From assembly GCF_910588395.1 (NCBI RefSeq), contig NZ_CAJUPA010000002.1, positions 42,801 through 106,800 on the forward strand: DNA of 64,000 nucleotides, written 5' to 3'. This stretch comes from an uncultured Faecalibaculum sp. GTDB taxonomy: Bacteria > Bacillota_I > Bacilli_A > Erysipelotrichales > Erysipelotrichaceae. The notes below the pieces were generated by a model. It made no database searches. It saw nothing but the letters and a program-made list of their open reading frames with translations, and was not told the DNA's origin. The first letter of the stretch is position 1; each line of letters opens with the position of its first letter. A program made the position numbers and the translations under genes. Below, one piece after another: positions 7,968 through 16,051 of this stretch.

Positions 7968-8879
7968 TTACTTGCCGGACACGGCAGGCTTGGAAGCTTC
8001 CAGCTGAGCCGTCACCTTCTCAAAGGCATTCGGATCTACTGAGCGCAGCAGGTTGAGAATCTCACGCTGCCCTTCGGAACGTCCTTCAGCACGTCCTTCA
8101 GCTTTGCCGACATCTTTGCCATCCGCAAAGAAAATGTTGTTTTCCTTTTGCATCGTATCAATATCCTCTCTTTCCGCCGTATTCAGATGAATTCCCTGGC
8201 TTTCCAGATACGCGTAGTCCCGCTTGTCATCCGGAAGCAGAAACACGTTGTACAGAACTTTCTGCAGGTCTGTTGCGTCTGCAGGCGGAATGCCGAACTC
8301 CACCGTCAGAATGGTCGCCACAGGCCGGGTGACCAGCTTTTTCATATGGTTCCTGTTTTCTTCAGTATACCATTTCTCCGGCTCCTCAAAAAATGAAGGG
8401 AGATACCCGCCGCTGGCAGAACCCGGCACGACCTGAGGCGTTTTGTCGATTACCTTTCCCATCCGGGGCAACAGCCATATGGAAACCAGCTGAGGGCGGT
8501 CTTCGTACCGGTGCACCGGTTTGAATGTATCCAGCAGACCGTGGGCATAGACATTCTGCCGGTTTTCGATTGGATAACCGGGGTGCTTTTCCAGCTGCAT
8601 TTCAAAATGCAGAAGAAATCTGGAAATCCGGGGCGAATCCTGCTCAGGCAGATCCGCGGACCCAAGGGAATCCGCATGCAGAATGTGGCCGCCGAAGCTG
8701 AATTCGGTATTCCGCAGCGTGATGGCCCGGCGGGAATCCCGGTGAAAACAGGGAACGATCTGCGCAACCTGAAGGGAATGAAAATCAGGATGAAGCTGAT
8801 TCAGGATAAAAGCAGCCAGATCTGCAATCTGGATCACTTTTTTGAACGGGTTGTCATACACATACAATGCATCATTCAT
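7968..8879 (-). CDS. Rpn family PD-(D/E)XK nuclease / recombination-promoting nuclease
   Basis: A 303-residue protein of the Rpn/PDDEXK-transposase group. The nuclease-like core includes HFEMQ (Glu93 and Gln95, the usual E-x-Q) followed by ENRQNVY (Arg107), matching the E-x-Q ... R-x-x-Y pattern. The tail carries the family's GxxEGxxEG repeat (GKAEGRAEGRSEGQ). ATG 8879 is chosen because AAAGGAG lies 8 nt upstream; an earlier ATG would run through that site. A second ATG at 8153, behind AGAGAGGA, would give a 61-residue C-terminal product. E. coli Rpn proteins are DNA endonucleases with anti-phage roles, restrained by such internal products. Family assignment is good; activity is not proven because the first acidic residue is uncertain. 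Confidence 0.7.
   Translation of the reverse strand: MNDALYVYDNPFKKVIQIADLAAFILNQLHPDFHSLQVAQIVPCFHRDSRRAITLRNTEFSFGGHILHADSLGSADLPEQDSPRISRFLLHFEMQLEKHPGYPIENRQNVYAHGLLDTFKPVHRYEDRPQLVSIWLLPRMGKVIDKTPQVVPGSASGGYLPSFFEEPEKWYTEENRNHMKKLVTRPVATILTVEFGIPPADATDLQKVLYNVFLLPDDKRDYAYLESQGIHLNTAEREDIDTMQKENNIFFADGKDVGKAEGRAEGRSEGQREILNLLRSVDPNAFEKVTAQLEASKPAVSGK
7999..8178. repeat. 180-bp perfect direct repeat, copy 2 (inside the Rpn gene)
   Basis: Partner of 7672-7851. It contains the internal ribosome binding site and ATG (8153) and most of the C-terminal repeat domain. Confidence 0.9.
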
Positions 8880-9255
8880 GACATACGCTCCTTTCGTGCA
8901 ATGCAATCACGTTTCCAGAACCGGTTTTGGACTATACAGGACGTCTGCTTGTAAACGTATTGTATCTTTGTGTGCAGGAATACGCAACATAAATCCGAAT
9001 CTACGTGGCTAATCCCATTATAAATGCGTGAATATAGCATAACTGCCGTTAGTTTGGTGCAGAAATGCAGCAGGCTGTTATTTTAACCGTCACTTTGCCT
9101 TATCCGGCCCCGGCCATATCCGCAATCTGCATCCCGCCATTCACCGCATCCGGACACCAGCCTGCACGACCCTGTGTCCCTGTGCCAGGACGGGCGGCTG
9201 TACAATCTCCGGCACGAAACGTAAAATGGAACTAATGCCGGAGGGAGGAAATCCC
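8880..9255. other. Intergenic region between divergent Rpn and yqeG genes
   Basis: About 375 bp without a convincing gene. The minus-strand side holds AAAGGAG for the Rpn gene and a TATAGT about 50 nt further up. The plus-strand side holds TACAAT at about 9202 and GGAGGGAGG at 9240-9248 for yqeG. The AT-rich middle (about 8940-9080) shows no clear gene or hairpin. Confidence 0.5.
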
Positions 9256-9777
9256 GTGTTATTTCGACCAGACTACTACATATCTCATTACTCGAACCTG
9301 GACCTGGACAAGCTGAAACGCCAGGGCATCAAACTGCTGCTCTGCGACATCGACAACACCCTGGTGGCCTGGAACGATCCGGACAACAACGTCAAGGTGA
9401 AGCGCTTCATCGGCAGGGTGAAGCGTGCCGGCCTGAAAGTTGCCCTGGTATCCAACGCCATGCCAAAGCGCGCCAGCCGGTTTGCCCGGGATCTCGGCGT
9501 GGAAAAGGTGTTCTGCCTGTCCTGCAAGCCGCTGCCCCGGAACCTGAAAAAAGCCATGCGGTTCTATCACGTAAAACCGGAAGAAACCGCCCTGCTGGGG
9601 GATCAGCTCATGACCGACATCCTGGGAGCCAACCTGGCAGGGGTGTACTCGATCCTGACTCATCCCATCACCGAAAGCGACAAGTTCGACACCAGAATCA
9701 ACCGGTTCTTCGAAAACCGGATTCTGGACCACTACGAAAAGAAAGGCGCGTTCAAAAGGAGGAAATTCGATGACTGA
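9256..9777 (+). CDS. yqeG: YqeG family HAD phosphatase
   Basis: A 173-residue HAD-superfamily phosphatase. The nucleophile motif is DIDNTLV, motif II is VSNA and motif III with the metal-binding Asp is LLGDQLMTDI. YqeG members are phosphatidylglycerophosphatase-like (PGP/GEP4-related) or nucleotide phosphatases; the exact substrate in Firmicutes is unsettled. GTG 9256 is chosen because GGAGGGAGG sits 7 nt upstream; an ATG 30 nt earlier has no such site. It heads the classic yqe operon and its 3' end overlaps yqeH by 8 nt. Confidence 0.9.
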   Translation: MLFRPDYYISHYSNLDLDKLKRQGIKLLLCDIDNTLVAWNDPDNNVKVKRFIGRVKRAGLKVALVSNAMPKRASRFARDLGVEKVFCLSCKPLPRNLKKAMRFYHVKPEETALLGDQLMTDILGANLAGVYSILTHPITESDKFDTRINRFFENRILDHYEKKGAFKRRKFDD

Positions 9778-10852
9778 ATACTGCAAAGGGTGCGGCGTGC
9801 AGCTGCAGAACGAAGATCCGGATGCCCTGGGTTATGTCCCGAAACTGGATGCTTCCTATTGCCAGCGGTGTTTCCGCATCCGCAACTACGGTGATGTGAC
9901 CATCGACATGAAACAGGGCATCGAATCTTCGAAGACCCTGGACAAAATCAGCGAAGTGGACGGCACGGTCTTCTGGGTCGTGGATCTCTTCGCCTTTGAA
10001 TCCAACCTCATCTCCCGCCTCAACCGCAAGCTCCCCGGCAAGGACATCGTGCTGGTGCTCACCAAGCGGGATGTGCTGCCGGAGTCTCTGACAGACGAAA
10101 AAATCTACGACTTCGTGGACCGGCGGCTGAAGGATGAAGGCATCGAAGTCAAGGACATGCTCATCGTGGGCGGCCTGCTCAAACACGGGGAAATGGCACA
10201 GGAATCCATCGACAACCTGAAAGCTGCCATGGAGTATTACCGCAAAGGCGGCAATGTCATCTTCATGGGGACAGCCAATGCCGGCAAAAGCACCCTCATC
10301 AATCAGCTGCTGCACTCCGGGGATCTCACTGTATCCCGGAACCCCGGCACCACCCTGGACCTGATTCCCATTGAACAGGACGGCTGGACGATCTACGACA
10401 CCCCGGGCATCGAAAACCACCACAGTCTGCTGTCGGTTCTCCCGGCGAAGGATCTCAAAACCGTCATTCCCACCAAACCCATCCGGCCTTTTGTCTCGCA
10501 GATCTATGAAGACCAGTCCTTTGCCGCCGGCGGCCTGGCACGGCTGGATGTGCAGACAGACGGCAAAGCCACCGTGGTGGGCAACTTCTCCCGCAGTCTG
10601 CCCATTCACCGGGGAAAACTGGCCAAAGCCGATGAACTCTGGACAAAACACCTCAACGGCATGCTGTCCCCCGCGGCAGACACCAGTCTGCTCACCCTGC
10701 ACACCTGGCATGCCCCGAAGCTGCATCCCGGTGAAAAAATGGATGTGGACATTGCGGGAATCGGCTGGTTCACGGTATCCGGCGATATCAAGGACGTGTA
10801 TGTAAAAGCCCACAAGGGCGTGGATGTAACATTTCGAAAGGCGATGATCTGA
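9770..10852 (+). CDS. yqeH: Ribosome biogenesis GTPase YqeH
   Basis: A 360-residue circularly permuted GTPase needed for 30S subunit assembly. An N-terminal four-cysteine zinc finger (CKGCG and CQRC) is followed by the permuted order of G motifs: TKRD (G4) near residue 103, then the P-loop GTANAGKSTLINQLL (G1), then DTPG (G3). The C-terminal domain is that of the YqeH branch. The ATG lies within the yqeG end behind AGGAGG, showing coupling. Its place between yqeG and yhbY matches Bacillus. Confidence 0.95.
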   Translation: MTEYCKGCGVQLQNEDPDALGYVPKLDASYCQRCFRIRNYGDVTIDMKQGIESSKTLDKISEVDGTVFWVVDLFAFESNLISRLNRKLPGKDIVLVLTKRDVLPESLTDEKIYDFVDRRLKDEGIEVKDMLIVGGLLKHGEMAQESIDNLKAAMEYYRKGGNVIFMGTANAGKSTLINQLLHSGDLTVSRNPGTTLDLIPIEQDGWTIYDTPGIENHHSLLSVLPAKDLKTVIPTKPIRPFVSQIYEDQSFAAGGLARLDVQTDGKATVVGNFSRSLPIHRGKLAKADELWTKHLNGMLSPAADTSLLTLHTWHAPKLHPGEKMDVDIAGIGWFTVSGDIKDVYVKAHKGVDVTFRKAMI

Positions 10853-11145
10853 TGCTGCTCAATGCATCTCAAAAGAAAACACTCCGGAGCCTGGGACAGG
10901 GCATGCCGGCGCTGCTGCAGATCGGCAAGGACGGTCTGAGCGAAAACACCGTAAAGAATCTGGACATTCAGCTGGATGCCCATGAACTCGTGAAAATCAA
11001 TCTTCTGAAAACCGCACCGCTGGATGTCCGGGAAGCCGCCATCGACCTGGCGGCGGCCACCGGCGCCAATGTGGTGCACATCATCGGACGCACCATTCTG
11101 CTGTACCGGCCCACGAAGGAAAACAAGCTGGGCATCCGCCTGTGA
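10852..11145 (+). CDS. yhbY: YhbY family RNA-binding protein
   Basis: A 97-residue CRM/YhbY-domain protein: QKKTLRSLGQGMPALLQIGKDGLSENTV at the start, a GxxG-like turn and LYRP near the end. The family binds 50S precursors and supports ribosome assembly. The start ATG overlaps the yqeH stop (TGATG), and the next gene's GTG overlaps this stop, giving a tightly coupled run. In Bacillus aroE lies between yqeH and yqeI(yhbY); it is absent here. Confidence 0.95.
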   Translation: MLLNASQKKTLRSLGQGMPALLQIGKDGLSENTVKNLDIQLDAHELVKINLLKTAPLDVREAAIDLAAATGANVVHIIGRTILLYRPTKENKLGIRL

Positions 11146-12269
11146 GCACAGCGGACTGCGGCGTGTTTGTGCCGCCGGTGCCCACCGCCGGACTGATCAG
11201 CCGCATTCCTCCGGTGCTTCTGCCCCGCCGGCGCATCGTGCTGCTGGGAGGATCCTTCGACCCGGTCCATGCCGGGCATCTGACCATGGCACGCGCTGCC
11301 CTGGATCAGCTGGAGGCAGATGAAGTGTGGTTCATTCCTGCCACACAGGCGCCGCTGAAAAGCCGCCCCCTGACTCCTGGTGAACACCGGCGGAAGATGC
11401 TGGAAATCGCGCTGCAGGATGAACCCCGGATGCGGGTGGAAACCTGTGAGCTGGAACGGGAAGGAGAGTCCTTCACCATTGACACCGTGCGGTACCTGAA
11501 AAAGGAACATCCGGACTGTGATTTCACCTTTCTGGTGGGCAGCGATCAGGTGGAGCAGTTTCACAAATGGAAAGAAGCCGATGCGCTGGCGCGGCTGGTG
11601 AAGTTTGCGGCTGTGGCCCGGGATGGGCGCAGTCCCCGGACAAAATATCCCATTCACTACATTCACATGGATCCCGTGCCGGTCTCCAGCACGGAAATAC
11701 GCCGGGGCAACCGGCTGAATTACGTTCCCCAGGCACTGCTGGACTACTTTTACGCCAACCGGCTCTACTGCAAGGAATTTGTGCAGAGCCGCGTTCCCCA
11801 GCACCGCTATATGCACAGTCTTTCCGTGGCCAGACTCACCGAACAGTTTGCCGCGGCCGCGGGACTGGACGCCAATCAGGCCTGGCTGACAGGCCTGTTT
11901 CATGACGTCTGCAAAGCCATGCCCGCAGACCGCATGCGGCCCTGGCTGGAAGCCGTCTGTCCCCAGGAACTGACCATGCACCCCGCTGCCTGGCACAGCT
12001 ATGTGGGGGCGCAGGTGACGGACCGGGTCTTCGGCATCCACGATCCCCGGATCTCCAACGCCATTTTCCACCATGTCAAGGGAACCAGCGACGATCCCCT
12101 GGCCATGTGTGTGTTCTGCGCCGACAAACTCGACCCGCTGCGGGGCTACGACAGCTATGATCTGATCGACCTGTGCTGCAGGGATCTGAAAGCCGGCTTT
12201 GAAAAATGCAGGGAAACCAACCGCGAATACGTGGATTCCCACAGGAAGGATGCAGTATGGACAAACTGA
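11142..12269 (+). CDS. nadD: NadD-YqeK fusion: nicotinate-nucleotide adenylyltransferase plus HD hydrolase
   Basis: A 375-residue two-domain protein. Residues ~30-210 are NadD: nucleotidyltransferase motif GGSFDPVHAGH and the distal SSTEIRRGNRLNYVP, making NAD precursor NaAD from NaMN and ATP. Residues ~215-375 are YqeK: HRYMHSLSVA, then GLFHDVCK (HD) and metal ligand His later, as in the family that hydrolyses Ap4A. Bacillus has these as two adjacent genes; here they are one frame with no stop between. The GTG start overlaps the yhbY stop; the first ~27 residues are not part of the NadD fold. Confidence 0.93.
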   Translation: MSTADCGVFVPPVPTAGLISRIPPVLLPRRRIVLLGGSFDPVHAGHLTMARAALDQLEADEVWFIPATQAPLKSRPLTPGEHRRKMLEIALQDEPRMRVETCELEREGESFTIDTVRYLKKEHPDCDFTFLVGSDQVEQFHKWKEADALARLVKFAAVARDGRSPRTKYPIHYIHMDPVPVSSTEIRRGNRLNYVPQALLDYFYANRLYCKEFVQSRVPQHRYMHSLSVARLTEQFAAAAGLDANQAWLTGLFHDVCKAMPADRMRPWLEAVCPQELTMHPAAWHSYVGAQVTDRVFGIHDPRISNAIFHHVKGTSDDPLAMCVFCADKLDPLRGYDSYDLIDLCCRDLKAGFEKCRETNREYVDSHRKDAVWTN

Positions 12270-12628
12270 CAGACGTCGTCATCGACGCCATTGAAGACAA
12301 AAAAGGCACGGACATCCGTGTCTACGACATGAAGGATCTTTCTCCGTTCATGGACACCATGATCGTGTGCAGCACCAGCAACCTGCGGCAGAACAACGCC
12401 GTGGTGCAGAGCATCAAGGACAAGCTCAGGGAAGAAAATCTGAACTGCGACATGCGGGTGGAAGGCCGGCAGGACTCCAAATGGATCCTGGTGGATCTTC
12501 AGGATGTGGTCGTGAATGTCTTTGTGCAGGACGAACGGGAGTTTTACGGACTGGACCGGCTGTACAGGGATGTGTTCATTGACCGCACCGAAGAAGCCGG
12601 TCGTCCGGCAGAATCCGGACAGGCATGA
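12257..12628 (+). CDS. rsfS: Ribosome silencing factor RsfS
   Basis: A 123-residue RsfS/YqeL protein. It has the family core from DKKGTDIRVYDMKDLSPFMD through VCSTSN to SKWILVDLQDVVVNVF. RsfS binds uL14 on the 50S subunit and blocks joining with 30S during starvation. The ATG is preceded by AGGAAGGA and lies inside the end of nadD-yqeK. The C-terminal Pro/Glu-rich tail (RTEEAGRPAESGQA) is not part of the fold. Confidence 0.95.
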   Translation: MDKLTDVVIDAIEDKKGTDIRVYDMKDLSPFMDTMIVCSTSNLRQNNAVVQSIKDKLREENLNCDMRVEGRQDSKWILVDLQDVVVNVFVQDEREFYGLDRLYRDVFIDRTEEAGRPAESGQA

Positions 12629-13329
12629 ACTACGGCATTCTGGCCCGGTATTACGATGCCCTGGTCAAGGACGACGAAGCCACCCTTCAGTGGGTGAACT
12701 GGATCGGCCGCCGGGGCAGAACGCTTCTGGACTGCGCCTGCGGATCCGGGGAAATCACCCGGCAGCTGGCCGGCCTGTATGAACAGACAGCCGGCATGGA
12801 TCTCTCTCCGGACATGATCCGGGCTGCATCCGCCAAGGACCCGGAAAACACCGTCACCTGGCTTGCAGGAGACATGACAGATCTTGACTCTCTGGGAACC
12901 TGGGACGTGATCACCTGTCTGTGCGATTCCGTCAACTACCTGGACCGCCAGGGATTCATACAGTGGCTGGACCAGGTCCATGATCATCTCAATGACGGCG
13001 GATGGCTGTGCTTTGACATGCACAGTCTGGACCGGCTGGAGGAATTTGACCAGGGGTATGTGGAAACCGGCACCTTTGACGACGGGACCCAGGTGCAGTG
13101 GGTGATCGAAAGCGAAGAAGACCGGCTGTACCAGGACTTCGCCTTCTATCTGACGGACGGGACCACCCTGCAGGAACACCATGTGCAGCATGTCCATGAT
13201 CCTGCCTTTGTGGAAGAAGAACTGAAACGGCGCTTTGACATCGCAAGCGTCACCACGGACTTCGACCTGCCCGGGCTGCAGCCGGGAGAGAAGTATTTTT
13301 ATATCTGCAGAAAGAAGGAGACAGCATGA
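12625..13329 (+). CDS. yqeM: Class I SAM-dependent methyltransferase YqeM
   Basis: A 234-residue Rossmann methyltransferase. Motif I is LLDCACGSGEIT, followed by the acidic MDLSPDMI and motif VTWLAGDMTDLD; DSVNYL is the family post-motif. It occupies the yqeM place of the Bacillus operon and overlaps rsfS by 4 nt. The target is unknown; the operon context suggests ribosome or tRNA metabolism, but this is only inference. A downstream MTA/SAH nucleosidase would dispose of its by-product SAH. Confidence 0.85.
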   Translation: MNYGILARYYDALVKDDEATLQWVNWIGRRGRTLLDCACGSGEITRQLAGLYEQTAGMDLSPDMIRAASAKDPENTVTWLAGDMTDLDSLGTWDVITCLCDSVNYLDRQGFIQWLDQVHDHLNDGGWLCFDMHSLDRLEEFDQGYVETGTFDDGTQVQWVIESEEDRLYQDFAFYLTDGTTLQEHHVQHVHDPAFVEEELKRRFDIASVTTDFDLPGLQPGEKYFYICRKKETA

Positions 13330-14003
13330 TTGGAATCATCACCGCCATTGAAGAAGAAGCCCAGGCTCTGCTGGGCATCATGCAGGTGAAAAGCGCCACG
13401 GAAACCGCCGGCATCCGCTTCTGGACCGGCACCATTGAAGGAGAAGACGTCACCATGGCCCTGGGCGGCGTGGGCAAGGCTCTGGCAGCCATGGCCACCA
13501 CCCTGCTCATTGACCTCTGCGACCCGGACTACATCATCAACGCCGGCGTCGCCGGCGGCCTGCTGGAGACACAGAAAGTCGCGGACCTGGTCATCAGTTC
13601 CCGCATCATCCAGGCAGACTACGACACCTCCATCCTGGACGGCCCGGAAGGCAAAGGAAAGACCTTCGATCCGGACCTGCGTCTGGTGAACCGCGCCAGA
13701 CAGATCATGGACACCCTGCAGATGCCCAGCGAACTGGGCATCGTGGCCAGCCAGGACAAGTTCATTGCCCTTCCCGAAGACATCGCCTTCATCAAATCCA
13801 CCTGGCCAGACGCCGCCTGCGCCGAAATGGAAGCCGGGGCCATCGCCCAGGTCGCAGATGCCTTCCGCGTGCCTTTCATCGCCGTGCGGGCTCTCTCGGA
13901 TGTCACCGGCCATGAAGACAACCCCATGGAATTTGAAGAATTCGCCAGAACCGCTGCCGACAGCACCGCCCGGTTCATCCGGAGCTGGTGCGCCAGCCTC
14001 TGA
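13326..14003 (+). CDS. mtnN: 5'-methylthioadenosine/S-adenosylhomocysteine nucleosidase
   Basis: A 225-residue nucleosidase of the PNP/UDP fold. It has the N-terminal MIGIITAIEEEAQAL, the NAGVAGGL loop, the substrate-binding EMEAGAIAQVA and the catalytic Asp in RALSDVTG. It cleaves adenine from MTA, SAH and 5'-deoxyadenosine in methionine salvage. The gene overlaps yqeM by 4 nt behind AGAAAGGAGA. Adenine released here could feed the adenine deaminase encoded at 18.8 kb. Confidence 0.95.
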   Translation: MIGIITAIEEEAQALLGIMQVKSATETAGIRFWTGTIEGEDVTMALGGVGKALAAMATTLLIDLCDPDYIINAGVAGGLLETQKVADLVISSRIIQADYDTSILDGPEGKGKTFDPDLRLVNRARQIMDTLQMPSELGIVASQDKFIALPEDIAFIKSTWPDAACAEMEAGAIAQVADAFRVPFIAVRALSDVTGHEDNPMEFEEFARTAADSTARFIRSWCASL

Positions 14004-14031
14004 TGGTAAAATGGGTGCGGAGGCGATTGAT

Positions 14032-14418
14032 ATGAGAATTACAGACAGTGCCAGAGAAGTTCTGCAGCAGGCCCTGCAGGAAACCGGCGCCCACGGCCTG
14101 CGTGTGGCCATTCAGGAGACATGCTGCGGCAAAAGCCCGGTGATCGGACTGGATGTCTACACCGAAGACGATCAGCCGGAAACCATCAATGACATCAATA
14201 TCGTGATCCCCGAAGAAGCCCGGGACGTGGTGGACGGACTGGAAATCGATCTGGTCAACGGCGAACTCGTTGTGCTCAACACCGTATGCGGATGCGGCGG
14301 CCATGAAGGCGGCTGCTGCGGCGGTCATGGGGAAAGCCACCACGATCATGGCGAAGGCTGCTGCGGCCACGGCGAAGGCCATCACCATCACGGTGAAGGC
14401 TGCTGCCACCACGAATAA
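14032..14418 (+). CDS. HesB/IscA-like protein with Cys/His-rich metal-binding tail
   Basis: A 128-residue protein. The first ~90 residues follow the HesB-like selenoprotein-related subgroup: MRITDSAREVLQQAL, then IQETCCGKSPVIGLD and VLNTVCGCGG. The Cys pair in TCCG stands where selenocysteine is found in some relatives. The last ~40 residues are a run of Gly, His, Glu and Cys built from GEGCCGHGEGHHHH-like units, giving many possible metal ligands. A scaffold or carrier for iron, nickel or zinc is plausible; I do not claim Fe-S transfer. GGAG precedes the ATG, 28 nt after mtnN. Confidence 0.7.
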   Translation: MRITDSAREVLQQALQETGAHGLRVAIQETCCGKSPVIGLDVYTEDDQPETINDINIVIPEEARDVVDGLEIDLVNGELVVLNTVCGCGGHEGGCCGGHGESHHDHGEGCCGHGEGHHHHGEGCCHHE

Positions 14419-14447
14419 ACCGCTGTTCGGAAACAGCGCCACTGCAT

Positions 14448-14480
14448 GAAAACCGGCTGCCTGAAACACAGCCGGTTTTC
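14448..14480 (+). terminator. Terminator of the yqe-mtnN-hesB operon
   Basis: Perfect 12-bp stem GAAAACCGGCTG (14448-14459) / CAGCCGGTTTTC (14469-14480). A smaller hairpin CGCTGTTCGGAAACAGCG precedes it. Confidence 0.75.
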
Positions 14481-14568
14481 AGGTGGAACCAGTGCAGGCA
14501 GCTTTGTCACAGTTTGCATGCCCCCACCCTGCCAGGCACTCCGCCGGCTCTGAAAGGAGAATCTGTCC

Positions 14569-15492
14569 GTGAACCTGTCTCAGGCCCGCAAAACCCTTAT
14601 CCGCAAATTCGCTCCCCTCACCAGGCTCGTCACCCGGTGCATCCACGACGATCTCACCACCCGCGCTGCTGCGCTTTCCTACTACCTGGTGTTTTCCATA
14701 TTTCCCCTGCTCATCCTCTTCAGCCTCATCATCGGCTCCCTGCACATAGACATCGCCGCCCTGAACACCTTTCTCTCCCACGTCCTGCCCGCCGACATGA
14801 CCGCCATGCTGAAAAGCTACCTGGAGTACGTCACCCGGACCTTCGATGTCAGGCTGCTGATCTTCGCCCTGGTGTTCTCCGTCTACTTCCCCTGGCGTTT
14901 TATCCGCAGCCTCATGGACGGCATCCGCATCGCTTACCGCCAGCAGCAGGAAGACGGTGTGGTGAAACGGACCCTGAAACAGATCCTGTGCACCCTTCTG
15001 ATCCCCTTCACCCTTGCCGCCAGCCTGATCCTCATTCTCCTTGGACAGAACGTTATCAGCTTCCTGGTCTCGCTGCTGGCCGCTGACACCCTGCGTCTCT
15101 CAGACCTGCTCCTCACCCTCTGGCAGTACGGCCGTTTCCTCATCGCTGCCGCCCTCATGTGCCTCTCCCTCATCATTCTCTACCGCCTCTCCATCTCCAC
15201 CCGGATCCCGTTTCGATCCCTCCTCCCGGGAATCCTGTTTTCCCTCACCGCCTGGGTCATCTCCAGCATTGCCTTCTCCTTCTACGTGGAAAACTTCGCC
15301 GATTACAGCGCCATCTACGGCACCCTGGGCGCCTTCATTGTTCTCCTCCTGTGGATGTACCTCACCAGTCTGATCCTGCTTGCCGGCAGCGAAATCAACG
15401 CCCTGTGGTGGCTCAGAGCCTCTCTGCGCAGCAAACGCAACGCCATGAAGCAAAACGCCGCCGCACGCAAAGCCGCTTCTGCCGCCAGCTGA
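14569..15492 (+). CDS. YihY/virulence factor BrkB family membrane protein
   Basis: A 307-residue membrane protein with six hydrophobic segments. It has the family signature around DDLTTRAAALSYYLVFSIFP and the C-terminal AIYGTLGAFIVLLLWMYLTS. The family was once called ribonuclease BN, wrongly; its role is still unclear, with transport suggested. GTG 14569 is chosen for the AAAGGAGA site 8 nt upstream. The C-terminus is basic and Ala-rich, facing the cytosol. It is monocistronic. Confidence 0.88.
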   Translation: MNLSQARKTLIRKFAPLTRLVTRCIHDDLTTRAAALSYYLVFSIFPLLILFSLIIGSLHIDIAALNTFLSHVLPADMTAMLKSYLEYVTRTFDVRLLIFALVFSVYFPWRFIRSLMDGIRIAYRQQQEDGVVKRTLKQILCTLLIPFTLAASLILILLGQNVISFLVSLLAADTLRLSDLLLTLWQYGRFLIAAALMCLSLIILYRLSISTRIPFRSLLPGILFSLTAWVISSIAFSFYVENFADYSAIYGTLGAFIVLLLWMYLTSLILLAGSEINALWWLRASLRSKRNAMKQNAAARKAASAAS

Positions 15493-15512
15493 CTGGCTGA
15501 TCCGCTTTCGCT

Positions 15513-15553
15513 CCTGCCGATGGCCGCCGGTCAGGCAGGATTCCTTTCTTTCA
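15513..15553 (+). terminator. Probable terminator after yihY
   Basis: Stem CCTGCC (15513-15518) / GGCAGG (15534-15539) with inner GG/CC pairing, followed by a T-rich tract ATTCCTTTCTTTC. Confidence 0.5.
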
Positions 15554-15597
15554 CAGGTGTTAGAACCGGCGGCAGGCGGGGCATTTAGAATGGGGGC

Positions 15598-16020
15598 ATG
15601 AAGAAACGCATTGCATGGCTTGTGGCACTGGCCGGTGCAGTGGTGATCGGCAGTCTGGCGATCACTTCGCCGCTGGTGCAGAATCTGCTGTACACCGGAC
15701 ACCGCACCGGCGGCAGCGACAGAGCCCAGGGAACTTATGAACTGCAGGGAGAAGACCTGACGCTGAAGGAACCGGTCTTTGGCGGCGCCCAGAAAGACCC
15801 CCGCACGCTGCTGCTCACAGGATGCATCCGGCAGGATGGCGGAGAGGTGGCTGTGCAGCTGAGCGCCGGAAAGGAAAGCACGCCCCTGTGCAGCTATGCC
15901 GGATACTTTCAGCAGGAAGTCGTGCTTCCTGCCGGCAGTGCCTACATTGAAGTGGTCTGTCACGATTTCACCGGATATATCATGCTGGAGAGCCGGGATA
16001 CGGGACACCAAGCCGGATGA
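15598..16020 (+). CDS. Secreted or membrane-anchored hypothetical protein
   Basis: A 140-residue protein with a short basic start (MKKR) and one hydrophobic segment (IAWLVALAGAVVIGSLAI), then a soluble domain rich in beta-prone segments with two cysteines (GCIRQDGG, LCSYAG). I do not recognise a family. There is no ribosome binding site; TAGAAT (15586-15591) ends 6 nt before the ATG, suggesting a leaderless mRNA. It stands just upstream of tseB but has its own promoter and tseB has another. Confidence 0.6.
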   Translation: MKKRIAWLVALAGAVVIGSLAITSPLVQNLLYTGHRTGGSDRAQGTYELQGEDLTLKEPVFGGAQKDPRTLLLTGCIRQDGGEVAVQLSAGKESTPLCSYAGYFQQEVVLPAGSAYIEVVCHDFTGYIMLESRDTGHQAG

Positions 16021-16044
16021 CAGATGTGCGTCAGGCGGTATAAT
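16017..16044 (+). promoter_or_regulatory. Sigma-A promoter placing the tseB transcript start at its ATG
   Basis: ATGACA (16017-16022), 16-nt spacer, TATAAT (16039-16044), then 7 nt to ATG 16052. The predicted start of transcription coincides with the start codon, and no Shine-Dalgarno is present. Confidence 0.7.
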
Positions 16045-16051
16045 AAAAACG

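Noticed and set aside
9226..9256. Upstream ATG start for yqeG at 9226
   Set aside because: The strong GGAGGGAGG lies inside that extension and points to GTG 9256, where family similarity also begins.
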